Shown here one piece after another: positions 46,098 through 55,268 of a stretch of 62,976 nt of DNA. A model generated the notes under the pieces. It ran no database searches and was not told where the DNA came from. It saw only the letters and a list, made by a program, of their open reading frames with translations. Each line of letters starts with the position of its first letter. Position 1 is the stretch's first letter. The position numbers and the translations under genes are program-made. The stretch is from an uncultured Collinsella sp. (GTDB lineage Bacteria > Actinomycetota > Coriobacteriia > Coriobacteriales > Coriobacteriaceae): the NCBI GenBank assembly GCA_958348565.1, contig CATVZP010000001.1, forward strand, positions 1 to 62,976, read 5' to 3'.

Positions 46098-47201
46098 ATG
46101 GACAAAGCCAAGTTCTACAATCCATTTCGTCCGACCGCCGGTGCGGAGCCTCCTCGAATCATCGGTCGTGATGATATCTCTCTCGAGTTCGTGGAGGGTC
46201 TCATGTCCGGCGTTGGCGCTCCCGCACGTCTTATGCGAATCACAGGCCCGCGCGGGTCGGGGAAAACGGTTCTTCTTTGCGATCTGCGCGACCGAGCGAT
46301 TGAACTGGGTTGGAAGGCCGTTGTTGTTTCGGCTGGTCCGCGTTTGTCGCACGATCTTATGGAGCAGATTCAAGACCAACTGACTTTTTCCTCCGCTTCG
46401 CTTGGCGTTAACGTTGGTATTGCTTCTGCCAAGTTGGACATTTCTTCAAGCGAAATGAGCCTTCGGGCAAAACTAAAGCAGATTGCACAGGGCTCAAAGG
46501 GCCTGTTCATCGCTGTTGATGAAGTCCAAGATGCCCCAGTTGAGGAAATGCGTATTATTGCCTCAACAGTTCAATTACTCATTGGGGAGAAAGTCAACAT
46601 CGCTCTTGCCTTTGCCGGATTGCCATCGGGCGTTATGGATCTCATTAACGGCAAGGCACTTACTTTTCTTCGCCGCGCGGTTCCTGAAGACCTTGCTCCT
46701 ATCAATCAAATCGAGATTGTACTTTCTTTGAGTGATAGCTTTAACGCGACCGGTCTTTCTCTCGACGGGGATTCGCTATCAAAAGCGGCGAGAGCAACAA
46801 AAGGTTATGCGTATTTAGTTCAACTTGTTGGGTATTCAATCTGGCAGCGCGCCGACCTTCATCGGGAGAAATCAACTCTCGTTACTGGGCGCGATGTTGA
46901 TGAGGGTATCCTGCTCGCCGAAGCGCGTTTCCACGACGTGGTTCACGAGCCTGCAATTTCGGGTCTTTCCCGTAATGAAATCAACTACCTGTATGCCATG
47001 TGCGAGGATAGTAGGCAATCCAAGACATCGGATTTAGCCAAACGCCTTGGTAAAAAGACGAGTGAGCTGAGTTCTGTTAGGGCCAAGCTGCTTTCACGAG
47101 AAGTAATCCAGGCGCCTCAGAGGGGCTATGTTCTATTTGCTGTTCCAGATTTGGATGAGTATCTCAAAGATAATAGAGATGAGATTCTATCGAGGTATTA
47201 A
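46098..47201 (+). CDS. AAA ATPase with C-terminal winged-helix region
   Basis: 367 aa; ATG at 46098 with GAGG upstream. Walker A 'ITGPRGSGKTVLL' and Walker B-like 'GLFIAVDEVQDA', followed by 'LAFAGLP' (sensor-like). Residues ~290-350 ('LSRNEINYLYAMCEDSRQSKTSDLAKRLGKKTSELSSVRAKLLSREVI') look like a winged helix, as in the archaeal-type/ORC-like ATPases of STAND lineage. Bacterial copies occur near mobile or defence genes; the function of this one is unknown. GC is lower than in the Pel operon after it. Confidence 0.7.
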   Translation: MDKAKFYNPFRPTAGAEPPRIIGRDDISLEFVEGLMSGVGAPARLMRITGPRGSGKTVLLCDLRDRAIELGWKAVVVSAGPRLSHDLMEQIQDQLTFSSASLGVNVGIASAKLDISSSEMSLRAKLKQIAQGSKGLFIAVDEVQDAPVEEMRIIASTVQLLIGEKVNIALAFAGLPSGVMDLINGKALTFLRRAVPEDLAPINQIEIVLSLSDSFNATGLSLDGDSLSKAARATKGYAYLVQLVGYSIWQRADLHREKSTLVTGRDVDEGILLAEARFHDVVHEPAISGLSRNEINYLYAMCEDSRQSKTSDLAKRLGKKTSELSSVRAKLLSREVIQAPQRGYVLFAVPDLDEYLKDNRDEILSRY

Positions 47202-47348
47202 AGCTCCAGATTTAATCCTCGAGATTCACCCCCTCATCCTCTAAAAAAGTTCTTAACACAGCCTTAAAGGCGCCTCGGCTTGCGTTGACAGCGTACAATA
47301 CGCATGTTTGACTATGGCAAAAGTGGAATTTAAGGGAAGGGGCGCGTC

Positions 47349-49517
47349 GTGGAGGTGCTGGTTGTTGGCAATACCGCGTATGTTGACGACGACTTTTGTG
47401 CCAAGGCGTTTCCCGGTGACCATGTTCAGGTTGTAGCTGCCGACGATTCGCAGCGCGAGTCATCGTCCCACAGCTCGTGGAAAGAGCTGCTGCGCCACCT
47501 GGACCAGGCCTACGAGTTCGACCGTGTGGTCTACCTCTCCACTTATCTCACTCCGCATACCGAGACCTTTGGCGATATCGAGCTGCTGCGCTCGGTGTTT
47601 CGTGCCTGCATGGGCCGCCGTGTGCATCTGCTGTTTGTGGCGGGTCCTGCAGGTGCGGAGGGTGCTGGCGGCGCGTCAAGCAATGCCGATTCGCTTGATG
47701 CCACAGATGCTGCCGCCCAAACGGGCAAAGGCATTATCGCCCGCGCAGCCAACGACCTCTGTCGCCACTACGCCTCACAAGATGGCATCCAGGCCAAGAT
47801 CCTGTGCACACCCTATCTCTATACCGCCTCCGCGGCGCTCAACGACCCGTTCTTGGTGCCGCTGTTCGAGGCGTGTTCGACCGGGTCGGTCGCGCTCCAA
47901 GGTGCCGCGGACGCGCCGTTTCCCCTGCTGTGCGCGGAGGAGCTAGCGGTGCTGGTGCATCGCGTCTTTGATAGTTGGGATGCGACCTTTGAGACGCTCG
48001 ATGTTGCAGATGCTTTCCGTCGCACAGCGGGCGACTTGGGCGGCGCGCTCCAGGGCCTGTTCCCCGGGCTGTCCGTTGCCTATGGAGAGTCGACCGGCTA
48101 TGGGTTGCCCGCAGGCGATGTCGCTCGTAAACGCTATGGCTGGTTTCAGCGTTACGACCTGCTGCGCGACCTTTCGACCATTCACGCCCGCTGGGCTAAC
48201 GCCCGCACCAAAAAGGCCAATCCCCTTCGTGCGGCCATCGATCGCATTCAGCTGCGCGCGCTGCCCATTAAATGCCTGGAGACGGGCTTCGCTTGGGTGC
48301 TGTTCGAGGTTCTGGAGCATCTGTTCTCCCAATCGGCCCAGCTCAACGTGCTCGACTATCGTTTGCTCTATGTTGTCCTGATTGGCACGCTCTACGGGCT
48401 CGACTTTGGTCTGGTTGCGGCGCTGCTGGCGTCCATTGGTCTGGCCGTGAGCTATTTTGCCCTGTACGGCTATACCTTTCAGGGCCTGTTCTATGAGCCT
48501 TCCAACTGGCTGCCGTTTATCGCGTACTTTGTGGTGGGCGCCGTGTGCGGCTATGTACAGCTGCGCAACAGCGAGGCAATTAAGGCGGAGCGTGACGAGA
48601 ACGAGCTTGTGCGAAACCGCAACACGTTCCTAACGCGGCTCTATCACGACGCGATTGAGGACAAGCGTGCCTATAAGCGACAGATTGTGGGGCGCCACGA
48701 TAGCTTCGGCAAGATCTTTGCCGTGACGCAGGAGCTCGACGTACTCAACCCGCGCGATATATACCGCAAGTGCTGCGAACTGCTGGGCGAGATTCTAGAG
48801 AACGATTCGGTGACGATCTACCATGTTTCGGGCGGGGCATTTGCGCGCCTGGTGGCGGCGAGCCCGGCGATTTCCAACGATGTTCCGCGCTCGCTATCGC
48901 TCGACGATCTTGCGCCCGTGCTCCAAGGTGCGATCTCGGGTTTGTGGGTGAACCGTGCGTTGACGTCGGGGCTTCCGATGTTTGGCTATGCGATCGAGCG
49001 CGATGGAGCCCCCGCCGTGTTGATCTTTGTGCGCCATGTGGCCGAAAGCCAAATGTCCCTGTACTACCAAAACCTGTTCCGCATCCTGTGCGGCCTGGTG
49101 GAAAGCGCGCTGGGACGCGCCTTCGATTACGAGGCCGTGGCGCAGGATAAGCGCTGCGTTGCCGGCACGTGCGTGCTCAACCACGATGCCTTTGGCCGGG
49201 AGCTTGCCGCCGAGCAAGCGCTTGCGGACAACAAGATGGGGAGCTTCTTGCTCCTGCGCGTGGTGCCGGGCATGGAGCCTGTTGGCGAGCTGGTCGGCGC
49301 CATTGGATCGGCGATTCGCGAGAGTGACGCTGCGGGCTTGGTTGATGGAGACACACTTTACCTGCTTATGCGACAGGCAACCGAGGCCGACCTTCCCGTT
49401 ATTTGTGCACGCTTGGCCGCCAAGCACATTACGGTGGAGCGCGTCGACAGCGAGGATGTTGTGGCCCTGCTGCAGCGCATCGCACCCGCTGGCAACGGTG
49501 AGGGGGAGGCCGCTTGA
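47349..49517 (+). CDS. pelD: PelD-like membrane receptor: SDR-like, membrane, GAF and degenerate GGDEF domains
   Basis: 722 aa from a GTG at 47349 (GGGAAGGGG upstream). Order: an N-terminal Rossmann/SDR-like domain (~1-290; 'EVLVVGNTAYVDDDF', 'DRVVYLSTYLTP'); membrane segments (~320-420); a short coiled stretch; a GAF domain (~450-600); and a GGDEF-like end. The last contains RESDAAGLVDGDTL (residues 657-670; bases 49317-49358): RxxD five residues ahead of a degenerate GGDEF, the spacing of the c-di-GMP inhibitory site used by PelD. The catalytic GGDEF residues are not conserved, so it should bind c-di-GMP, not make it. First gene of an eight-gene operon. Confidence 0.8.
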   Translation: MEVLVVGNTAYVDDDFCAKAFPGDHVQVVAADDSQRESSSHSSWKELLRHLDQAYEFDRVVYLSTYLTPHTETFGDIELLRSVFRACMGRRVHLLFVAGPAGAEGAGGASSNADSLDATDAAAQTGKGIIARAANDLCRHYASQDGIQAKILCTPYLYTASAALNDPFLVPLFEACSTGSVALQGAADAPFPLLCAEELAVLVHRVFDSWDATFETLDVADAFRRTAGDLGGALQGLFPGLSVAYGESTGYGLPAGDVARKRYGWFQRYDLLRDLSTIHARWANARTKKANPLRAAIDRIQLRALPIKCLETGFAWVLFEVLEHLFSQSAQLNVLDYRLLYVVLIGTLYGLDFGLVAALLASIGLAVSYFALYGYTFQGLFYEPSNWLPFIAYFVVGAVCGYVQLRNSEAIKAERDENELVRNRNTFLTRLYHDAIEDKRAYKRQIVGRHDSFGKIFAVTQELDVLNPRDIYRKCCELLGEILENDSVTIYHVSGGAFARLVAASPAISNDVPRSLSLDDLAPVLQGAISGLWVNRALTSGLPMFGYAIERDGAPAVLIFVRHVAESQMSLYYQNLFRILCGLVESALGRAFDYEAVAQDKRCVAGTCVLNHDAFGRELAAEQALADNKMGSFLLLRVVPGMEPVGELVGAIGSAIRESDAAGLVDGDTLYLLMRQATEADLPVICARLAAKHITVERVDSEDVVALLQRIAPAGNGEGEAA

Positions 49518-50419
49518 TCTCGCTTGTCGTTGCTGCCGTACTGCTATTACTTCATGCGCTGGTGTGTCTGGTGCTGTGGACGCTTATGAAACTGGGCCTG
49601 CTGCCGGTTCGTGGGCACATGCTTGCCGTGATGGTGCTCGTGCCGCTGTGGGGCCCGTTACTCGTGGCACTGCTTTCGGTGCGTAGCGCGGTGTTCGGTG
49701 ACGACCTTAAGGACGCCACGCTGGAGACGCTGCGCATTAACGATGACATGCATCGCAGCATGCTGGTGCAGGGGCGCGAGGGCGATGATGGCGTGGTGCC
49801 GCTCGAGGAAGCACTGATCGTTAACGACCCGGGCGATCGTCGCCGTCTGATGCTCTCCATGCTTACCGAGGATCCGGATGCGTACCTGGCACAGTTGCAG
49901 GCAGCAAAACTCAACGACGATGTTGAGGTCGCGCACTATGCCGCGACGGCAGTGGCGCAGATTTCCAAGGAGTCCGACCTTAAGCTGCAGCAGTTGGAGC
50001 GCGCGTTTAAGACCGATCCCAGCTCGCATAACCTGGATGCGTATTGCGATTTTCTGGGCAACTATCTGGACTCGGGTTTGGCAGAGGGCCGCGTGGCACA
50101 GATTCAGCGTCAGCAGTTTGCACGCTTGCTCGCGCGTCGTTGCGAGCGTGAGGAAGGGTCGGCGCTGCGCATTCGCTATGCCACGGCGCTGGCCGATGCC
50201 GGCGAGATTGATAAGGCAGAGGACGTCGCTAGCCAGTTGGTGATCGATGCGTCAGACGAGCAGGACGTGTGGATGCTCTGCTTGCGCTTGGCTGTGATTC
50301 GTCGCGATGGGCAGGCGGTACGGCGTGTAATCGGCGCGATCGACAAGCAGCATGTGTATTTGAATGCCGAAAATCGCGAGAGGTTGTCATTTTGGCGTGA
50401 AGGAGAGGAGGCCCGATGA
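49514..50419 (+). CDS. pelE: PelE-like membrane TPR protein
   Basis: 301 aa from a TTG overlapping the pelD stop (TTGA). Two N-terminal hydrophobic segments (LVVAAVLLLLHALVCLVLWTL; MLAVMVLVPLWGPLLVALL) are followed by a helical, Ala/Leu-rich cytoplasmic region (~120-290) with TPR-like periodicity. In known Pel systems PelE is a TPR membrane protein linking PelD to the synthase. Sequence alone is weak; position between PelD- and PelA/F-like genes makes the assignment. Confidence 0.65.
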   Translation: MISLVVAAVLLLLHALVCLVLWTLMKLGLLPVRGHMLAVMVLVPLWGPLLVALLSVRSAVFGDDLKDATLETLRINDDMHRSMLVQGREGDDGVVPLEEALIVNDPGDRRRLMLSMLTEDPDAYLAQLQAAKLNDDVEVAHYAATAVAQISKESDLKLQQLERAFKTDPSSHNLDAYCDFLGNYLDSGLAEGRVAQIQRQQFARLLARRCEREEGSALRIRYATALADAGEIDKAEDVASQLVIDASDEQDVWMLCLRLAVIRRDGQAVRRVIGAIDKQHVYLNAENRERLSFWREGEEAR

Positions 50420-52296
50420 GCGTGGTGCAACATATCCGTGAGCGTGCGGGCCATTTTCGCTGGATGGGGCTGCTCGTGGTATGGGCGGTCTTTATCGCCA
50501 TGTCCGCCGTGCTGTTGATCGAGCGTGCCGGCGTGCAGTACAGCGCCGGGCAGCATAAGCTGGGCATGCTCGCTGCCAACGACGCCGTGCCGGCAAGCTC
50601 GGCGATGTTTGGCCAAAAGCCCACATGCTTGGTTATTACCGACTCGGGCCAAGATGGCGTCGAGGACGTCAAAGAGCAGTTTGACCAGATTCTGCTTGAC
50701 ATGAAGATCTCCCATCGCGATGTGGATATTGCCACCGATGGAGTTGATGCGATTCCTTCCCTCACATCCTTCGACCGCGTGATTTTACTGATGCCTTCGA
50801 TCGATGGGCTCGGTACGCACCTCTCCGACATTATGAGTTGGGTGAGTGCCGGCGGTTCGCTGATGCTCGCCATGACGCCGGACAATTCGAGCTATCTGCA
50901 GGCAATCGGTCCCAAACTGGGCATCGATTCTGCCGGCTATGAATATACGACGGCAGAGAGCATCGTGCCGAGCGAGGACTTTATGATCGGCGGTGGCCAG
51001 CGTTATGAGTTGTCGGATCCCTTCGATTCGTCGCTCTCGGTTTCGCTGCGTGAGACGGCCCACGTGTGGGCTAAAACCGGCGACACGGGTACTCCGCTTA
51101 TTTGGTCGAGCGATTGCGGCAACGGCCGTACCGTGGTGTGCAATATCGGTATCTACAACAAGGTCATGCGCGGTTTCTATGCCGCGGCCGTGAGCCTGTT
51201 GGGCGATGCCACGGCCTATCCGGTCATCAATAGCGCGGTGTTTTACCTGGACGATTTCCCGAGCCCCGTTCCCTCGGGCGACGGCACGTACATCAAACGC
51301 GACTACGGCCTTTCTATCGCCGATTTTTATGCCAAGGTGTGGTGGCCCGACCTGCAAAAGCTCGCGCAGCAATACGACATTCGCTATACCGGCGTGATGA
51401 TCGAAAACTACGAGGACGTGGTCAACCAAACCGAGCCCGCGCGCCAGGCCGATACCACGCAGTTCCGCTATTTTGGCGGCATGCTGCTGCAGATGGGCGG
51501 TGAGTTGGGCTTTCATGGCTACAACCATCAGCCGCTGGCGCTCTGGGACACCGACTATGGCACGCTGTACGACTACAAGACGTGGAAGAACAAGGAGACG
51601 CTTGTCGCGTCTCTCGACGAGCTTGTCGCCTTTCAGGACGAGGTGCTGCCCAACGCGCACGGCTCGGTCTACGTGCCGCCGTCGAATATTCTTTCGGCCC
51701 GCGCCCGCAAGATTATTGGCGAGGACGTGCCGCGCATTAAGACCATTTCCAGTACGTATTTTGAGGATGGCACCGATCTGCCGTATGTGCAGGAGTTTGG
51801 CGTGGCGAGCGATGGCATTGTGGAGCAGCCGCGTATCGTCTCGGGCGGCATGGTCGATGACACCTATATGCGTCTGGCCGCGGTGTCCGAGCTCAACATG
51901 CACTACGTGAGTACTCACTTTATGCATCCCGATGACCTGCTGGATCCCGATCGCGGCGCTAAGGAGGGCTGGGAGGTCTACAAGGGCGGCCTGACCGACT
52001 ACCTGGACTGGCTTACCAAGTCTGCGCCCGACCTGCGCCACCAGACGGGTTCGGAGTGCTCGGGTGCCATCCAGCGTTTTTCGTCCGTGACGGTGAGCGT
52101 GGATACGAGCGACGATGCCTGGACGCTCAACCTGGGCAACTTCCACGACGAGGCTTGGCTTATGTTCCGTGCCAATAACGGCGAGCCGGGTACGGCGTCC
52201 GGTGGCGGGATTAAACACCTGACGGGCGACCTGTACCTAGTCAAAGCGACGGATAAGACCGTGACGATTGAGCGCAAGGAGGGTGGCGACCGATGA
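50416..52296 (+). CDS. DUF2194 polysaccharide-deacetylase-like protein (PelA deacetylase counterpart)
   Basis: 626 aa; the ATG overlaps the pelE stop by 4 bp. One N-terminal membrane anchor (~17-35), then an exported domain. Residues ~70-265 look like a flavodoxin/glutaminase-like alpha-beta domain. From ~270 there is a CE4-type deacetylase core: 'FYLDDFPSPVP' (Asp279-Asp280) and 'LGFHGYNHQPL' (His367, His371), giving a metal site. The C-terminus (~540-620) is beta-rich. In Gram-positive Pel loci a deacetylase of this kind stands in for the PelA deacetylase domain. No GH114-like hydrolase domain is evident. Confidence 0.75.
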   Translation: MSVVQHIRERAGHFRWMGLLVVWAVFIAMSAVLLIERAGVQYSAGQHKLGMLAANDAVPASSAMFGQKPTCLVITDSGQDGVEDVKEQFDQILLDMKISHRDVDIATDGVDAIPSLTSFDRVILLMPSIDGLGTHLSDIMSWVSAGGSLMLAMTPDNSSYLQAIGPKLGIDSAGYEYTTAESIVPSEDFMIGGGQRYELSDPFDSSLSVSLRETAHVWAKTGDTGTPLIWSSDCGNGRTVVCNIGIYNKVMRGFYAAAVSLLGDATAYPVINSAVFYLDDFPSPVPSGDGTYIKRDYGLSIADFYAKVWWPDLQKLAQQYDIRYTGVMIENYEDVVNQTEPARQADTTQFRYFGGMLLQMGGELGFHGYNHQPLALWDTDYGTLYDYKTWKNKETLVASLDELVAFQDEVLPNAHGSVYVPPSNILSARARKIIGEDVPRIKTISSTYFEDGTDLPYVQEFGVASDGIVEQPRIVSGGMVDDTYMRLAAVSELNMHYVSTHFMHPDDLLDPDRGAKEGWEVYKGGLTDYLDWLTKSAPDLRHQTGSECSGAIQRFSSVTVSVDTSDDAWTLNLGNFHDEAWLMFRANNGEPGTASGGGIKHLTGDLYLVKATDKTVTIERKEGGDR

Positions 52297-53720
52297 GAAT
52301 CTGCTTGGTGCTCGAGGGCTGCTATCCCTACGTGCACGGCGGTGTGTCCACCTGGATGCACGGCTACATCACGGCCATGCCCGAGCACGAGTTTGTGCTG
52401 TGGGTGATTGGCGCCCACGCCGAAGACCGCGGCAAGTTTGTCTACGATCTGCCCGGCAACGTCGTCGAGGTGCACGAGGTGTTCCTGGACGATGCCCTGC
52501 GTCTTTCGGGCGAGCAGGAGGAAGTCGACTTCGACGACCGCGAGCGCGAGGCCCTGCGCCGTCTGGTCTCGCTCTCCAATCCGGACTGGGACGTGCTGTT
52601 CGACATTTTCCAGCGCCGCCACGTGCATCCGCTCTCATTTTTGCAGAGCCGCACGTTTATGGACATCTTCCGCGACGTGTGTCTGGCCGAGTACCCGTAT
52701 ACGCCTTTCGCCGACGCCTTCCACACCATGCGTTCGATGTTGCTGCCCGTGCTCTATCTGCTGGGCAGCGAGGTTCCGGTGGCCGACGTGTATCACGCCA
52801 TCTCGACCGGCTACGGCGGTCTGCTCGCAAGTTTGGGCTCCAGCATGAATAACGCGCCGGCATTGCTGACCGAGCACGGCATCTATACCCGCGAACGCGA
52901 GGAAGAGATCATTCGCGCTGACTGGGTGGTGCCCTCGTTTAAGGACCGTTGGATCCGCTTTTTCTACCTGCTTTCGGAGGAAATCTACCGTCGCGCTTTT
53001 CGTGTGACGAGTTTGTTCCACAACGCGCGCAAAACGCAGATCGACATGGGTTGCGATGCAGAAAAATGCCTGGTTATCCCCAACGGCATTCAGTTCGATC
53101 GCTTTAAGGACATTCCCTTAAAGCCCGATGACGGCTGGGTGGACATTGGCGCGGTGGTGCGTCTGGCGCCCATCAAGGACGTCAAGACCATGATCTATGC
53201 CTTCTTTGAGTTGCACGAGCGCCTGCCGCACGTGCGCCTGCATATTATGGGTGGCGTGGACGACGAGGAATATGGCGCCGAGTGCCATGCGCTAGTGGAG
53301 ACATTGGGCGTGCGTGACTTGATCTTTACCGGCCGCGTCAACGTGGTCGAGTACATGGAAAAGCTCGACTTTACCATTTTGACGAGCATCTCGGAGGGCC
53401 AGCCGTTGAGCGTGTTGGAATCGCTGGGCGCGCGTCGCCCCTGCGTGACGACCGAGGTCGGCTGCTGCCGCGAGCTGCTCGAGGGCGCCCCCGGCGACGA
53501 CTTTGGCGTTGCCGGATATGTGAGCCCGCCCATGTATCGCAAGGGTCTGGCCGATGCCATGGAGCGCATGTGCGCGAGCCGTGCCCGCCGTCTGGAAATG
53601 GGGGAGCGCGGCCAGCGTCGCGTGGCGACCTACTACCTACACGAGCAGATGCTCGCCAACTATCGTGCGCTGTACGACGAGACGGCTCGCGCGTTCAATT
53701 TGCCCAAGAAGGAGGTGTAG
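52293..53720 (+). CDS. pelF: PelF GT4 glycosyltransferase
   Basis: 475 aa; the ATG overlaps the DUF2194 stop (ATGA). Characteristic PelF motifs: 'LEGCYPYVHGGVSTWMHGYI' at the N-terminus, 'TEHGIYTREREEEI' (~190), 'VIPNGIQFDRF' and 'ISEGQPLSVLESLGARRPCVTTEVG' in the donor domain. PelF is the cytoplasmic UDP-GalNAc/GlcNAc-type synthase of Pel polysaccharide. It is intact and close to the family length. Confidence 0.9.
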   Translation: MRICLVLEGCYPYVHGGVSTWMHGYITAMPEHEFVLWVIGAHAEDRGKFVYDLPGNVVEVHEVFLDDALRLSGEQEEVDFDDREREALRRLVSLSNPDWDVLFDIFQRRHVHPLSFLQSRTFMDIFRDVCLAEYPYTPFADAFHTMRSMLLPVLYLLGSEVPVADVYHAISTGYGGLLASLGSSMNNAPALLTEHGIYTREREEEIIRADWVVPSFKDRWIRFFYLLSEEIYRRAFRVTSLFHNARKTQIDMGCDAEKCLVIPNGIQFDRFKDIPLKPDDGWVDIGAVVRLAPIKDVKTMIYAFFELHERLPHVRLHIMGGVDDEEYGAECHALVETLGVRDLIFTGRVNVVEYMEKLDFTILTSISEGQPLSVLESLGARRPCVTTEVGCCRELLEGAPGDDFGVAGYVSPPMYRKGLADAMERMCASRARRLEMGERGQRRVATYYLHEQMLANYRALYDETARAFNLPKKEV

Positions 53721-53723
53721 CCG

Positions 53724-55268
53724 GTGGCCGGAATCGGTTTTGAGCTCAAGCGCCTGTTTAAGCGCAAGGGTCTGTTTGCCACGATGCGCGCCTATGGCTA
53801 CGCCGGCATCGTGTGCACGGGCCCCATGCTGCTGGGCGTACTGTTGCAGGTGGGCATTTTGGTGCTGTGCGGTCTGTGGGACGTGGGCCGCGCCAACCAG
53901 GATCTGCTGGTGTGCATGGTGACCTATACGCTTCTGGCGTCGCTTACGCTCACGAGCTTTTTCTCCATGCCCGTCACGCGCTTTTTGGCGGACATGCTGT
54001 TTGCCGAGCGCGAAGAAGAGGTCTTGCCCTCGTTTTGGGGCTCCAACGCCATCATGCTCGTTGCGGGCACGGTGCTCTACGGCGTATTTTTGCTGTTCTC
54101 GGGCGCCACGCTACTGCAGGGGCTGCTGTGCCTGTGGCTGTTCAACATTATGATCGTCAACTGGAACGGCATGAGCTATCTCACCGCTATTAAGGACTAC
54201 CGGGGTATTCTGTGCAGCTTTGCCGCGGCCATTGGCGTGGCGTGCCTGTGTGCCTTGGCCGCGCTGGCACTGGGGCTGCCGCCGGTCGAGGGCCTGCTGG
54301 CCTCGATCGCCCTGGGCTACGGTGTGATGCTCGCTTGGGACGTGGTGCTGCTGTACCGGTATTTTCCTCAGAGCGAACGTAGCCCCTGGCTCTTTTTGCG
54401 CTGGCTCGATCAGTTTATGCCGCTGGCACTCACGGGCCTGTTTACCAACCTGGGACTCTTTGCACATCTGGTAATTATTTGGGCCGGCCCCATTGGCGTG
54501 CAGGTCAAGGGCTTGTTTTATGGCGCACCCTACCACGATGTGCCGGCGCTCATCGCGTTTTTGACGATCCTTGTCACGACCGTCAACTTTGTAGTGTCGG
54601 TCGAGGTCAACTTCTATCCGCGCTACCGCGACTACTACAGCCTGTTTAACGACGGCGGCGTGGTGGGCGACATCGTGGTGGCCGAGGAGGAAATGCTCGC
54701 CACGCTCAACCGGGAGCTGCGGTTTTGCGCGCTCAAGCAGCTGTTTGTGACGGCAGCGGTCATCTCGCTCGAGACCACGGTGCTCTCGGCCCTGCCACTG
54801 GGCTTCAACAACCTTATGCACGGGTATTTTCGTACGCTGTGCGTGGGCTATGGTCTGTATGCCGTGGGCAATACGGTGATGCTCATCTTGCTGTACTTTA
54901 CCGACTACAAGGGCGCCGTGCTTGCCTCTGGGCTGTTCGCGGGCGTGGCGGGGCTGGCGACCATCGTCTCGCTGTTCTTTCCGCAGCAGTTTTATGGCTT
55001 TGGCTTTTTGCTCGGCGCGGCGGTGTTTTTTGTTGTGGCGCTCATGCGGCTCGATACTTATACCGCTAACTTGCCGTATCGTATCCTGAGCCAGCAGCCC
55101 ATCGTGGCGACCGACAAGACGGGTCGCTTTACGGAGTTGGGCTGCTTGCTCGACCGTGCCGAACAGCGCTACGAGGAGCTGCGTCTACAGGGCGAGCCGC
55201 ATGGTGCGTTTGAGCGCACGGTGGTCCGTGTGTATCGCAATCGTTGGGGAGGTCCTGATGACCGATAG
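53724..55268 (+). CDS. pelG: PelG membrane transporter
   Basis: 514 aa from a GTG three bases after the pelF stop, with AAGGAGGTG upstream. Begins 'AGIGFELKRLFKRKGLFATMRAYGYAGIVCTGP', the conserved PelG N-terminus, and has about 12 membrane segments of the MOP type. It is the inner-membrane transporter that works with PelF under PelD/PelE control. The end overlaps the cotH start by 11 bp. Confidence 0.9.
   Translation: MAGIGFELKRLFKRKGLFATMRAYGYAGIVCTGPMLLGVLLQVGILVLCGLWDVGRANQDLLVCMVTYTLLASLTLTSFFSMPVTRFLADMLFAEREEEVLPSFWGSNAIMLVAGTVLYGVFLLFSGATLLQGLLCLWLFNIMIVNWNGMSYLTAIKDYRGILCSFAAAIGVACLCALAALALGLPPVEGLLASIALGYGVMLAWDVVLLYRYFPQSERSPWLFLRWLDQFMPLALTGLFTNLGLFAHLVIIWAGPIGVQVKGLFYGAPYHDVPALIAFLTILVTTVNFVVSVEVNFYPRYRDYYSLFNDGGVVGDIVVAEEEMLATLNRELRFCALKQLFVTAAVISLETTVLSALPLGFNNLMHGYFRTLCVGYGLYAVGNTVMLILLYFTDYKGAVLASGLFAGVAGLATIVSLFFPQQFYGFGFLLGAAVFFVVALMRLDTYTANLPYRILSQQPIVATDKTGRFTELGCLLDRAEQRYEELRLQGEPHGAFERTVVRVYRNRWGGPDDR

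Noticed and set aside
47202..47348. c-di-GMP riboswitch upstream of pelD
   Set aside because: The gap is only about 147 bases and shows no GEMM-like paired core that I can identify.
50785..52218. 477-codon minus-strand frame
   Set aside because: Antisense to the DUF2194 gene, no family features, Arg/His-rich shadow.
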